Shown here one piece after another: positions 43,980-55,514 of a stretch of 64,000 bases of DNA. Within the stretch, counting starts at the first letter, position 1, and each line of letters starts with the position of its first letter. A model generated the notes under the pieces. The model made no database searches, was not told where the DNA came from, and was given only the letters and a program-made list of their open reading frames with translations. Where the stretch lies: NCBI GenBank assembly GCA_963576565.1, contig OY755039.1, positions 85,061,289-85,125,288 on the forward strand, read 5' to 3'. The stretch comes from Aspidapion aeneum. Lineage: Eukaryota; Arthropoda; Insecta; Coleoptera; Brentidae. A program made the position numbers and the translations under genes.

Positions 43980-44884
43980 TTTTTATATTTTCCTATGGTT
44001 TTATCATAGTTCCTATCAGCCTTCTAAAGCTCAGCTCTCTAGTGTTCCTTGAAATAGGCAATGCTAAACTTTACATTTATAGGGGAGGAAAGTAAATTAA
44101 AATGTTGGTGTTTTTAAATTTGTTACTATACTAAGTTTTATCATAGTTCCTATCAGTCTTCCAAAGCTCTCTATCGATTCTGGAAGAAGAGAATGTTACT
44201 TTTACATAACTTTACATTTAAAGGGGAGGGAAGTTAATTATAATTTGGGGTTTTTTAATTTTATTTTATAGTTTTATCATAGTTCCTATCGGCCTTCCGA
44301 AGCTCAGCTCTCTAGCGTATCTGGAAGTGGGCAATGTTACTTTTACATATCATTACATATATAGGGTAGGGAATTAAATTAAAATTTTGGGGTTAAGTTT
44401 TTTCCTATAGTTTTATCATATTTCCTATCAGTCTGCCATAGCTCAGCTCTCTAGCGCCTCTGGAAGTGGGCAGTGTTACTTTTACATAACTTTACATCTA
44501 TGGGGGAGAGGAGTGAATTAGAATTTTCGGGTTTTTTGATTTTTTCCAATGGTTTGGTCACAATTTCTAACAGTATGCCAAATTTCAGCTTTGTAGCGTG
44601 TCTGGAAGTGCAGTAGAATTTTGATGATCTATACATGAGTGAGTGAGTGGCAATTTCGATATTTTTTTAAATTTCGTAACTACTTTACTATTTCATGGAA
44701 TTCCATGAAACTTGTAGAGATTCTTAACTCTATAAAGATCTACGACTGTGTGCAAAGTTTGAGTTTCGTAGCTCATTCCGAAGTAAAGTTTTAGATATGT
44801 CAAATATGGGCTTAAATGTTTCAAGAAAAGATGGTACAGCCATTTCCGCGCGAACTTGGCCGGGCACTACTGTGCCCCCAGATA
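43980..44884 (+). repeat. ~140-bp tandem array 1 with terminal module
   Basis: Units centred on CAGCTCTCTAG lie near 44031, 44165, 44304, 44443 and a variant at 44585. Each has CTGGAAGTGGGCA, TTACTTTTACATAACTTTAC, TATAGGGGAGG, then TTTTATCATAGTTCCTATCA. The array ends in a ~290-bp module (GAGTGAGTGGCAATTTCGA, CATGGAATTCCATGAAACTTG, AGCTCATTCCGAAGTA) finishing in the hairpin GGGCAC-TACT-GTGCCC. Confidence 0.85.
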
Positions 44885-45540
44885 ATAGTTCCTATCAGCC
44901 ATCCAAAGGTCAGCTCTCTAGCGTTTCTGAAAATGGGCAATGTTACTTTTACATAACTTTACATTTATAGGGGAGGGAAGTAATTAAAACCTTGTGGTTT
45001 TTTTATTTTTTTCTATCAGTCGTCCAAACTTAAGCTCTCTATCGTTTCTGTAAGTGGAGATTGTTACTTTTACATAACTTTACATTTATAGGGCAGGGAA
45101 GTTAATTAAAATTTGGGGTTTTTAATTTTCTTTTATAGTTTTATCATAGTTCCTATCAGACGGCCAAAGCTCAGCTATCTAGCATTTCTTTTACATAACT
45201 TTACATGTATAGGGGAGGGGAGTAAATTAGAATTCTGGGCTTTGGTCATAATTTCTATCAGTCTGCCAAATTTCAGCTTTGTAGCATGTCTGGAAGTACA
45301 GTAGAATTTTGATGATCTATACATCAGTGAGCAAGTGAGTGGCAATTTCGACGTTTTTTAAAATTTTGTAACTACTTTACTACTTTATGGAATTCCATGA
45401 AACTTGGTTGCAAAGTTTGAGATTCGTAGCTCATTCCGAAGTAGAGTTTTAGATAGGTCAAATATCGGCTGAAACGTTTCAAGGAAAAATGGTACGGCGC
45501 GCGAACTTGGCGAGGCACTGCCGTGCCCTCAGATATAAAA
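44885..45540 (+). repeat. ~140-bp tandem array 2 with terminal module
   Basis: This repeats the organisation of array 1, with units near 44910, 45031, 45171 and 45272. The same terminal module follows and ends GGCAC-TGCC-GTGCC. The two arrays are tandem copies of a higher-order unit. Confidence 0.83.
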
Positions 45541-45860
45541 TAACAATCAAAAATATCAAAAAATTAAGAAAAATACGATTTTAATGTTATACATCAAACA
45601 CTAAGTAATAAAATAAATTTAGTTTGACACTTGAATTTCTAATAAAAAATTAAATTTTCGAAAATTAAAAAGTTAAACCCCTCGTAGTTCAAACTCGGCC
45701 ATATGTATTAAAACCGGCTTTGATATTTGAAAACGTCTCGAAAATCAAGCTCAGTCCACTTGTTTTAATCTATGTCTGCTAGAAATACCTAGAATCCCCA
45801 AAAAACATCGAAATTGGTCGAACCTGCACAAATCATATTTAAATGTGTCACAAAATACAT

Positions 45861-46030
45861 TAGGGACTTATTGGAGTAAAGCAAGGCAGAAAGCGCGAAT
45901 TTGAGGAGGGTAACGGGGTAATTCCCCCCTCTAAAAAAATAAATGCACAAATATTCTTTCCGTCGACCATTAGCCCCCCTAAATTTAGGTAAAAATTCAC
46001 GCTTGCCAGGCAGTAATAGTACCAAGCAAT
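45861..46030. mobile_element. Possible MITE related to 55515-55725
   Basis: TTAGGGACTTATTGGAGTAA and GCCAGGCAGTAATAGTACCA at its ends resemble the ends or interior of the better-defined element at 55515-55725. The two ends match each other only weakly. Confidence 0.35.
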
Positions 46031-46056
46031 ATTTTGACAATTTTACATTAAACGAT

Positions 46057-48000
46057 TTAATTTAAAGGCCACCAAAAAAACAAATTGGACAAATTCCAAA
46101 ATGAAAAAATGGTTAATATCATATCTCGAGCCCTGTTTTTAGTCTAACAAAAAACACAGTTTAGCATTTTCGCATAAAATTTTGTTGGCTATAATTTTTA
46201 TTTCAAACTTTGTACAAAAACCAAGTTATTTTAAAAAAAGAGAATTCGTGCGCCATTTTTTAAAATAGCGGCGAGAGCAGGCATCGCTCTATAATTGTGC
46301 CAAACTTCGGACCTTTTGCACCAAAACGTCATATTATATGGTTAAACTACTTAACTAATTTCAAGACTTGCCCATAGGAAAGTGTCTGAATAGCTGTTTC
46401 AAAAATGTATTATATTACAAAATCAATCAAGTCAAGTTAAATAAAACCGTTAAAAACTACCTGCCAGAATAAGCAACAAAATGTAAGAAGACTAGCAAAA
46501 TTATTTCAATAAGATAAAAAATACAATAATAATCCTTTACAAAGCCTCTCTTAAAATATTAGACCCACTCGTTTCTGAGAATTCTATTAGATATTCTAAG
46601 GGTAAAAAAAGCAGGTACAAATTACATATAACAAAGAAACCCGTAGCGTCTAAAATCTAATCTGCAATGTTGCCAAATTTCTGAGGCCGCTGCGGCGCGG
46701 TTTTAATACGCAGAATACGTTTTATACCACCGAGGTGACTCAGTGGAGCGTTTAGTTACAGTAAAAGCGACGGTAGCGCCACCGGTAGATACGTGAACTA
46801 CACGGCCAAAAAGTAGCTATATATACCATTTTGTGACCTCACAACAAAATTTTGCACACAGCTTGCTGAGTGTGTTAGGAATCGTCCCTGAAATTTTTAT
46901 TGAAAAACGTTGTCACCTCAAAAAAGTGAGGCACTAAAGTTATATATGAGGTGACACCGTAATTTATATACTTTGTTTTGAGGTGGCTAAGTACCCTTTA
47001 TCAATATATATATATATATATATATATATTGATGCACGCGCCGTTGTCACCTCAGCGTTAAGGATGACGACCTGACCTCACCTATTTCTAGTGGTGATAT
47101 CACATATATAGGTACATATATGAGATGAGGGGAACTTCCTTTACCAGAATTTCAAAAGAGGGGTAAAGATTTTTTTTAAATATTTGATAAATACGTGGAA
47201 TACGTTCGGACCTCAGGCCAATATACAACCTTTGGATATGTGCTATGTCCTGCCACCTCAGGCACTGTTGCCGGTTTTGTTGAGGTGATAACGTATGGCG
47301 TATATCTACCCTAACCTATAAGCAACGTATTAGCTTTATCTGACTAAATTTATATATTACATACAAGGTAACAACGTTTTACTTTTATTTTGGGACACTT
47401 TAGGAAATATTACAACTTTAAAACGTTGCAAAAGTTTGTAAGACAAGATTAATGGTGGCAACGTACTGTCTTTATATAAAAAACCGTACTTTTATACTTT
47501 CGTTATAGAAAAACGCTTGTGATCTCAGAAATGTTGCATAGCTTGAAAGTCCTAAATAGAAATTTTTGTTGGGAAATGGTTTACTTACTGTCAAAAATTC
47601 TACACATAGATCCGATAAACAAATAAAAGGGAAGTGTCAAAAATACAGTTTTTGGAATGCTAATAAATTTAATAGTTTATATTAATTTGTATATTTTTTG
47701 GTTTGCAATGATTATGACATGATGGATATGACAGAATTTTGAATATTTTTTATTTTATCCGTGAAAGTAAATTGAATAAAAAAGGAGTTGTAATAGTTAG
47801 TTAAGCCGTTTAAAACAGAAAAAAACATATGCAGGATATTGTGTTTGCCCACGCCACAGCCCAACGCGCATATTATAAATCTAGTAATAACCACCAGCAA
47901 CCAAAAGGCTCAAATGTCATGTGATGTCAGAATTTGTAAATTACATTATTTATCATTTAATTTCCAAGAAAGTCAAAATAAAATTATAATTTTTATTCGC
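46057..48000 (+). repeat. Repeat R, full copy (~1.9 kb) with central (TA)n
   Basis: The left half (46057-47003) recurs at 51406-52339 and the right half (47030-48000) at 42396-43650. GAGGTGACA and its inverse TGTCACCTC occur repeatedly on both sides of the centre (for example 46730, 46911, 46950, 47045, 47250), as in subterminal repeats of a DNA element. It starts AAAGGCCACCAAAAAA. I found no TIR, coding region or target duplication, so the class is open. Confidence 0.85.
47004..47029. repeat. (TA)n tract in centre of repeat R
   Basis: About 26 bp of TA dinucleotides between CTTTATCAA and TTGATGC. Confidence 0.9.
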
Positions 48001-48249
48001 TATATTGCAAATGCATCACCCTGTATATACAGCTGATTATTAATATTTTCCTGCACCTTGTTAGAGGTTAATGTAATGAAAAATTTGCATAGTTTCCTAT
48101 TATCCTGCTTTGCAAAATTGCCAAATCTTGACAGCAACTTTCTTCAGTTTATAGTATTTGTAGTTACATTTTTTTTCAAAACGAATTTCTCTGAGTTCGT
48201 TTTAGGTTATTTAAATTTGTACCAAAGTATTAAATTCCTATTTAAGTAT
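48001..48249. other. No recognisable feature
   Basis: The overlapping 107-codon plus frame contains a hairpin repeat and is not credible as a gene. Confidence 0.35.
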
Positions 48250-48315
48250 ACTAATAATTTCCGAGTTGGCCCAGGATTACTTATACGTAATCCTGGTTCA
48301 ACTCGTATTATTAGT
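48250..48315. repeat. ~30-bp-arm hairpin
   Basis: ACTAATAAT, CGAGTTGGCCCAGGATTAC and its near-perfect inverse GTAATCCTGGTTCAACTCG, ATTATTAGT face each other around TTATAC. There are two mismatches and a small bulge. Confidence 0.85.
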
Positions 48316-50470
48316 GCACTCCAACAGGAATTTAAAACCAATATAACTCAAAAACGACCTATAGTTCAAAAGATAATATGAAAAATATTATGCAACTTTA
48401 CATTATCCCCTGAAAAATGCCACGGAAACATAAAAATTGACTGTATTTAAATGCAATTTTCTGAAATAAAATAAACGGATCTGATACCTTTCTAGCTAGC
48501 CTATTAGAACACTTCCCGTTTTCAGTTTTTTGTACATATCTCAGAAACGAAGGCTTTTATGACGTTTCAAGGTATTACACAAATTATTAAGATAAAAGTG
48601 CTCCATTATATTTCCAAAGCCGCATATTGTTAAGATGCTCCGTTAAAAAGTTCGCATTTAAAAAAAAAAATAATTGTCAAAAAACTATCAAGCATTAGTG
48701 GATTTGGACCAAAATCTATTCAGCTCGTTACAATGTCAAACACTATTTCACCTAAACATTTTATGAAAATGGGTTCAGCGGTTTAGGAGCTATCGTGTTA
48801 CGGACAGAGATACACGCAGACAGACGTCACAACGATATTGCTCAGATAGCTTCAAACACACCCAAATAACGCAGTTTAGGCGTTATCTCAATTTTTTTTT
48901 CTAAAAAAAAATCTATTTTCAAAACAACTTGCTTTGCTGGGATTTTCACTATTGTTTTGTCGCTTAAAAAGCAAAGCTTAGTAGGAGTAAGTTTTTTCTT
49001 CTCTTGAAATAGCTGAATTCCTCCAAAGATATTGAATATAAGTTACGGCCAGGGACGTAGCTGCTATAGTGGTTCTTTTTATTGAAGGAAAAAGCTAAAT
49101 AGCGCGTGACAAAACATCGCAAATTAAATCAAAGTGATTTTTTTGTTTATACTAGCCTGACCAGGTTAAAAACACTAAAAACGCGCATTTTTGTCCGATT
49201 AATTTAACGTTAATTCTTTTTCCTGGCATTATCAATATTTTAAATTAGTCAAGTGTTTTAAGAATTGGCTATGTTGGCGCAAATTAAGTAAAAAAGTCGC
49301 TTTCTTATTCTTTCAAATTCGAATAAAACCCTAGTAATATGGCATTTGTTTTTTTTGCTAAATCCGTTTTGGTTCAAACTTACGGAGGTATTTTTAAGTA
49401 AAAAACTGGAAATAGTAAAGTATCTTTTTAACATGTTTGTTGACTCATTTTTTTAATTTAAAATTGGCTAAGTAAGTTAGTCAAAGATTTATCATTATTA
49501 AAAACCGAATTTTCTTAATAAAAATTTTTTAAAATCCGAGGCGTTTTTAAAAGTTTTTAAATTGACACACATATCTATAAAAAAATCTTTGCCACCACAA
49601 AAAGAATTACTTATAAATTGCTGCCCTTGATACCTACACAACGGTAAATGTTGGCTTCAATTTTCTTTTATTTATAACACTTTTTTTGGACATCGTATTT
49701 TATAGTCGAAGCAAATTAGGCGTAAAAATGACGACTAGATGAACAAATATATAAGGATTTGACATTTTGGTTGTGAACTCCTAGTAGGAAACCTAAGGTG
49801 CAAAACCGAGGAAAAAATGTCAAAAATAATAACCAAAAAATAGAAAATCAATGTCAGGCTTTGCTTCCTATAAAGCTTGCATTTACGATAACTGTCCTTA
49901 AGGAACCCCTCTCTACCCTAGGATTACCCTCCTCACTAAACTGAACCTCACGACGATTTTCTGTGTTTATCTCACAAACCGTAACTTTTTATATTCTTCA
50001 TCAAATTTCTTATATACGATTCAAGTTTCAAGATTTATTCGACACATTTTAAATGTAAATACAGAAATTCTAACATTTTTATAATAAATTTTTTAATTCT
50101 TTTATAGGTGCTGAAAGCGAAAAATTTAATCCTGTAGTGCTTTTACCTACAAACAAAAGATAGAATACAAGAAAAAAATTAAGTAACTAAAAATAGCTTA
50201 TTAAAATTTTAAAAAATTTAAGAACATTGACTAAGTAACTACTGTGTATTACTTAATTTTTAAACTAATAATTTTAATTATAATACTAAACTTTTCCTGT
50301 CAAAAACAAACTCTTTACATATACGATAAATAAAGAAATAAATCTTTATTATTTTTTACAGATACACACACATGCATTCACATAAACCCATATGCTATAG
50401 GTATAGGTACAGGTCAAATTACTTTGATAACTAGTGGACAGTGGTTTAATTATATAATAGATTCTTATGT
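48316..50470. other. No gene; one dispersed-repeat tail
   Basis: TTCAGCGGTTTAGGAGCTAT and GGACAGAGATACACGCAGAC at 48773-48825 are typical of the ends of dispersed insect elements. The rest, including 49000-50340, shows nothing I can support. Confidence 0.4.
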
Positions 50471-50472
50471 AC

Positions 50473-50898
50473 AGTAGGTCCGTAAAGTCTGGAATCACCC
50501 AATATTGCTGATTTAGATACCGTTGATTGGATGAAATGTTTGTTATTAAATAAATGACGTACTTCATGATTACTTTAACTCTATTTGACCAATCAGGGTG
50601 CTAAAAAAAACTTATTTCATACAAATGTCTTTTATTAAGTGTTTAGGTATGGAGATACCTTAACAAAAATGTACCACATTTGTAATGACCTATCAAAGTC
50701 AAATGTGAAAAAATATACCGGGTGTCCTATTTAAAGAAACATAAGTTTATGTCATAGCTTTTTCTGGAACATCCTGTATAATTAACCATAGCCTTTTCTA
50801 ACTCGTATTTTAAATCTTTATTTGATATCCAAGCTATTTTCTAAAAAGCTTGCAACTTTTTTAAAAAATTCGTTATTCTACACTTTACGGACACACTG
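50473..50898. mobile_element. Mariner-like MITE
   Basis: CAGTAGGTCCGTAAAGTCT at the left and CACTTTACGGACACACTG at the right are inverted. TA flanks both (50471-50472, 50899-50900). No coding is seen. Confidence 0.75.
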
Positions 50899-50924
50899 TA
50901 TAAGTAGGCATAATAAAGGGTTTT

Positions 50925-51130
50925 GAAAAAATAGAAAGATTAAAATCGGAAAATACAAACTCTTTTGATTTTTTGTTAAATGATTTAAAACATAGCATCT
51001 TTATTGCTTTAGGAAGTTCATTATAAATCTTTACCCCAAGCAAAATAAACATATTTTGTGTATGGGATAGGTTTAAATAAAACATAAAATAATACGGATT
51101 TTTTTTTGTGATCTTTAAAAATAGCCCCAT
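50925..51130 (-). pseudogene. LINE ORF2 C-terminal fragment
   Basis: The minus strand reads NMFILLGVKIYNELPKAIKM and FKSFNKKSKEFVFSD, the G-x-KIYNxLPxxIK...F motif of CR1/jockey C-termini. Fewer than 70 codons remain, ending at the mariner-like MITE. Confidence 0.65.
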
Positions 51131-51405
51131 AATTGGGATGTCAATGGAGTTTTCTACAATAAACTTTATTATGCATTTTCTCTAAAGTACTTAGTATTTA
51201 GAAAATTGGATAAAACCTAATAATTTCAGTTTATTTTGCTTATAATATAGAAATAAATATATGGAGGGGATATCTTTAACACTTTGTGGTTTGTATCCTA
51301 GCAAGAATATTACACATGCAACTAATTGATACTTTTTGTAGAATATCTATCAATCTTTGTTTAATGTCATTACAATCATTCTCAAAAATGAGTCGTTTTT
51401 AAGTT

Positions 51406-52338
51406 AAAGGCCACCAAAAAAAGGATTTGTGCAAATTCAAAAATGGCGACAAAATGGTTGATATCATACCTCGAAAACTATTACTCTAACAAAAACATTT
51501 TTAGCATTTTCGTATAAAATTTAGTTTCAATATCTTTTACAAACACCAAGGGATTTTAGAAAAACAGAATTTGTGCGCCATTTTTTTAAATAAACTTCCT
51601 TGAATATTATGGACAGTCAACCCTATAATTGTGCCAAGTTTCGGACCTTTTGCACCAAAACCGCATTTTATGTCTCTAATGATTAAACTACTTAACCAAT
51701 TTTAAGTCTAAAGCCCATAGCACAGGGTTGAATAACTGTCGCAAATACTTAATGTATTACAAAAGCAATCAATCAACCGTCCAAAACTACCAGAATAATC
51801 AAAGAAATGTAGGAAGACTAACAAAATTAGTTCAATTATTTCAATAAGATAAAAAATACAGTAATAATCGTCTACAAAGCCCCTTCGAAAATATCAGACC
51901 CGAGACGTTTCCAAGAATTCGATTAAAAATTCCAAGGATAAAAAGCAGGTAATATCTGAAATTACATACAACAAAAAAACCCGTCTCTAAAATCTAAACC
52001 ACAAGGTTGCCAAATTTCTGAGGTCGGTGCGACGCGGTCTTAACACGCAAAATACCTTTTATACCACCGAGGTGACTTAGTAGACCGTTTAGTTTCAGTA
52101 AAAGCGCCGCTAGCGCCACCGGTAGATACGTGAACTACACGGCCAAAAAGTAGGTATATATACCATTTTGTGACCTCAGAACAAAATTTTGCACACAGCT
52201 TGCTGAGTGTGTCAGGAGTCATCCCTGAAATTTTTATTGAAAAACGTTGACACCTCAAAAAAGTGAGGTGACAACGTTATATATGAGGGGACAGCGTAGT
52301 TTATATACTTTATTTTGAGGTGGCTACGTACGCTTTAT

Positions 52339-52339
<1 letters not shown>
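51406..52339 (+). repeat. Repeat R, left half (copy 3)
   Basis: It is collinear with 46057-47003: AAAGGCCACCAAAAAA, TTCGGACCTTTTGCACCAAA, ACCACCGAGGTGACT, ACGTGAACTACACGGCCAAA and GTTGACACCTCAAAAAAGTG. It stops at a (TA)n tract. Confidence 0.9.

Positions 52340-52387
<48 letters not shown>
52340..52387. repeat. (TA)n tract joining repeat R and RTE fragment
   Basis: About 48 bp of AT dinucleotides between GCTTTATCA and GCGAAGCAACATC. Confidence 0.93.
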
Positions 52388-52388
<1 letters not shown>

Positions 52389-52740
52389 CGAAGCAACATC
52401 ATCAATTATAATCCACGAAGGAACCAGGCCAATCAGCATAAGTTGTCAGGACAGGATGACACAATATCCTATAAACAATTTAACCAGGCCCTAGAAGATG
52501 TTTTTAGAAAATTAGATTGGAAAGAAATAGGCATTAAAGTAAACGGACAATTCTTGAACCACCTAAGATATGCTGATAATATCGCCTTAGTTACAAATTA
52601 GAAAGAAGAACTAATAAAAATGCTGAAAGAACTGGATACCGCAGCTAAAAATATAGACTTGAGTATGAACTACTTTAAAACTAAAATCCTAACAAACAAA
52701 CAAAAATAAGTCCAGTAGAGGAATATATAAACCAGGGACA
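52388..52740 (+). pseudogene. RTE-type LINE RT fragment, C-terminal half
   Basis: It reads ATSSIIIHEGTRPISIS, then after a frame change QFNQALEDVFRKLDWKEIGI and KVNGQFLNHLRYADNIALVT, then a stop and MLKELDTAAKNIDLSMNY. This is the RTE palm domain after the first catalytic Asp. The YADD box reads YADN, so a catalytic Asp is lost. It begins exactly where a (TA)n tract ends. Confidence 0.85.
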
Positions 52741-53440
52741 AATTATTTAAAAAAAAACCAAACAACTGACATCAAGGACGAGTAAGATTGGCCTGGGCAG
52801 CAATCGGTAAATTGGTCTACATATTAAAAAATAAATAAAATCCTATTCCTCAAAATTATATAATCAATGTATCCTTCCTCTTACATGGTATATGCTAATA
52901 ATATACAATGCCAATTCCAAAATGAATATTTTTGAAGTATAATATAATTATGTACTTAGGATCTGAATATTCTTATAATAATATATCATGCCTTTGCCTA
53001 AAAGAATTTCCTTTAAAGAAGCTTAATAGGGACACATAACACAGTATACGACCAAAAACCCCCAATTGTTCCACTGTTCCTGATAGATTTTTGGTTGCTG
53101 AATCCGGAAAAATTACCCTTAAAGATCCATCATGTCACTTTTTTTCGCTAAATTGATTTTTTTTGCTTCATATGTGTGTTACCAGGATGGTCTCATTTAC
53201 AGTAATAGGTCAGTGTTCTTTCTGTTTATTAATTATGTGTCATGAATAGTTTTGACTTTATATCGAGTAGAGACATGTGTTTGAGCTTGTAAAAACCTGT
53301 CCATGCGTTTATTTGGGTGTCCGGCAAGTTTGTATTCACTTCTTGTTGGCTTAGTCGTGATCGAGCTTTATTAGGAAGTGATACAGTGTAACAAGTTGCA
53401 AGTGCTGTGGTTGTGATAGCTAATAGAGGTTGAATAAACT
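52741..53440. other. No recognisable feature
   Basis: The 73-codon minus frame at 53229-53450 has no recognisable motif. Confidence 0.4.
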
Positions 53441-53448
53441 TTCCAGAC

Positions 53449-54120
53449 AATTTTTGTTACATATGCGGCGAATATACCTTGAGAAAACGGCAGTTGTTAA
53501 AAGAATATATTTCGCCTATTTTGGTTTATAGTTAGGTGATCAGGACAAACCGTGGGCTCCGCATAAAGTGTGTCGAACTTATGGCTTATAGCTAAAAGGC
53601 AAAAAACAAGCACTTCGTTACGGAATAGGTATGAAAGGGCATAAACAAGACCACGGAGGTGACTGCTATTTCTGCTCTTGCGATGTTAAGGGATACAACT
53701 TGAAAAATAAAGGAAATGAAAGGAAACTTATTGCTGACACATCATTCACTGAAACTATGTCAGAAAAGGAAAAAGAAACCCGGGACTCCTTCAAAGAGAA
53801 GAACAGAATGGACGCCAACTATAAAGCTATTGTAGATCGGATGTTAAATGCAGGGTTGTAATATGAGTCTAAAAGTGCATTTCTTGCATTCGCACATCGA
53901 CTACTTCCCCGAAAACTTGGGAGACTATAGTGAAGAACAGTGTGAAAGGTTTCACTAAGATATCAAGAACGAAGGAGAAGGTATCAGGGAAGTTGAAACA
54001 CCAATATGATGGTTGATTTCTGCTGGTTGTTGATGCGGAAAACCGCAGAAGAAAAAGACGTAAAGCAATGCACGAAAACAAGTATTCTGGGGCAGAAGAA
54101 ACGATCCCACCAGGACAACA
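53449..54120 (+). pseudogene. Remnant of a repeated arthropod Cys/His-rich protein
   Basis: It starts FCYICGEYTLRKRQ, then LGDQDKPWAPHKVCRTYGL across a stop, KGKKQALRYGIGMKGHKQDH and GGDCYFCSCDVKGYNLKNKG (open at 53631-53861). After an internal deletion it resumes at YKAIVDRMLNA, NMSLKVHFLHSHIDYFPENL, GDYSEEQCERFH. FCYxCG...DQDKxWAPHxxC...DCYFC and the later HFLHSHxDFFPxN are landmarks of a protein family present in many copies in arthropod genomes and usually annotated as uncharacterised. The middle third is missing and several shifts are present. Its biochemical role is not known to me. Confidence 0.75.
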
Positions 54121-54730
54121 ATTGATGCCTATCTGGTTTTATATCCCCAGTATGTTTGTAAATTATAATATTTATTCATTAACTATATTTCGGAATATAC
54201 TGTTGCTTTTTTTTGTAAATAATATTAGACTTATTTTACCATTGTTGAGTTATAAACCCCGTAAACCTCGTTAACCCTAGCAAAAAATCTGGATGTGATA
54301 GAGAAAAACGGTTGGCAGATTTGGATTCAGCACAAAAAAAAATCAGTCAAAACTTCCAGGGCAGTTTTCAAAAAATAATGTTTGTGTACCTGTGTAACTG
54401 GCATGTGAATGTTCTTGTTATGCTACGTGCGATGCTGCTTTGCTTCAAATTTATAGACTATAGTTTATCAGAAAGCTATAGTACGTAGCTCCCTTATTAT
54501 TATTTTTTTAAATGTTAAAAGGGTAAATTAAAAAAAGTATAATAAAACTAAGTAAACGAAATAATGGTTCACAGTTCTATTAAAAACCCAAGTTTCAAAC
54601 CATAGTGCGGCAGAGAAAGTTTCTTTAAGTGGAATAGTTTTAAAGAAAATGACGTATATTTTATCGCCAGAAAGCAAAACTACCTAGAAATATATAACGA
54701 ATTCAGGTACATATATATTTGTAAGAAACT
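54121..54730. other. No recognisable feature
   Basis: AT-rich, with no repeat or coding signal identified. Confidence 0.4.
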
Positions 54731-54788
54731 GTATTAACTCGACCATGTCATCTAACTGAATTCTATAGTTCTTCTTTCCCATTGTCAA
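54731..54788 (-). repeat. Inverted copy of the 4711-4768 block
   Basis: GTATTAACTCGACCATGTCA to CTTTCCCATTGTCAA is the reverse complement of 4711-4768 with scattered differences. Confidence 0.6.
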
Positions 54789-54792
54789 CTGA

Positions 54793-55015
54793 GAGTTATG
54801 CATTCTTGTATTGAGACACGACACACATGCATAGATAGAAGTTTTACGACAATGTATGTATGGTCTTTGGTGACACAATGAGAGAGCGTTTGCGTATAAA
54901 GCAAGAGATTCCGGGTTCGAATTCCGGCCGAAGATAACTTTTTTCTGATTTTTCTTTCCTTAATTTCACTTGTTTTAGGTCTTTGCATTATTTGCAATTT
55001 GGTATTTGAAAGAGT
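54793..55015 (+). repeat. tRNA-like dispersed repeat, copy C
   Basis: It has the same upstream block and TTTAATTTCACTTGTT tail as copy A. The tRNA-like unit is 54864-54935, with acceptor TCTTTGG/CCGAAGA, anticodon loop GTATAAA, and T arm CCGGG-TTCGAAT-TCCGG. The D arm is degraded. Confidence 0.58.
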
Positions 55016-55373
55016 AGGAAGTTGTTGAACATGCATTCATGGCTGGTACAATTTGGCACGCAAAATTTTTGTAAAATCCGTAAAAATTACAGTTGCAAAG
55101 ACGAAAATTTGAAATTCAAAAAATACGAAAAATTCGATGAAGCTCAGCGGTGGGTCCGGTGCTGCAAAACGAGGGTCTAAGGTGACGTAGCGTTGATCAG
55201 ACTGCATTTTCTCGCGCCCAACTGTTTTAAAAAAGTTTTAAAACAGTGACGTAACGTTTGACGTCATTAGTTTGATAGATATGTGCCTAACTTCGCTCAG
55301 CCCGTCAGGGGTTCTATTCCCGACAATACACGATGTGAGTGTTCTATGATAGAGCGGGAACAATCTTATGTAG

Positions 55374-55495
55374 GGTGTCCATTAAGCGTATTATCCGAGC
55401 GGATTTTTCTTTTCTTGGGCTCTGATTGGTTGATTTAAAAATTTGAACCAATTAAAGCCTGAGAAAAAAAATCCGTGCGATTAATAAGCTCCGGC
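55374..55495. mobile_element. Palindromic MITE, copy 1
   Basis: TATTATCCGAGCGGATTTTT, GGGCTCTGATTGGTTGATTT is mirrored by AACCAATTAAAGCCTGAG, AAATCCGTGCGATTAATA. It is related to 57230-57346. Confidence 0.65.
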
Positions 55496-55514
55496 TTTAT
55501 CCTATTCCACGTTA

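Noticed and set aside
44880..44890. Helitron 3' end after the GGGCAC...GTGCCC hairpin
   Set aside because: No CTRR terminus and no TC start could be found, so only the hairpin itself is recorded.
43980..45540. Possible CRISPR-like array
   Set aside because: Period about 140 bp with diverged units and no constant short repeat with unique spacers, in an evidently eukaryotic context.
48058..48381. 107-codon plus frame
   Set aside because: It crosses the 48250-48315 hairpin, so its end is an inverted repeat read as protein; no motif.
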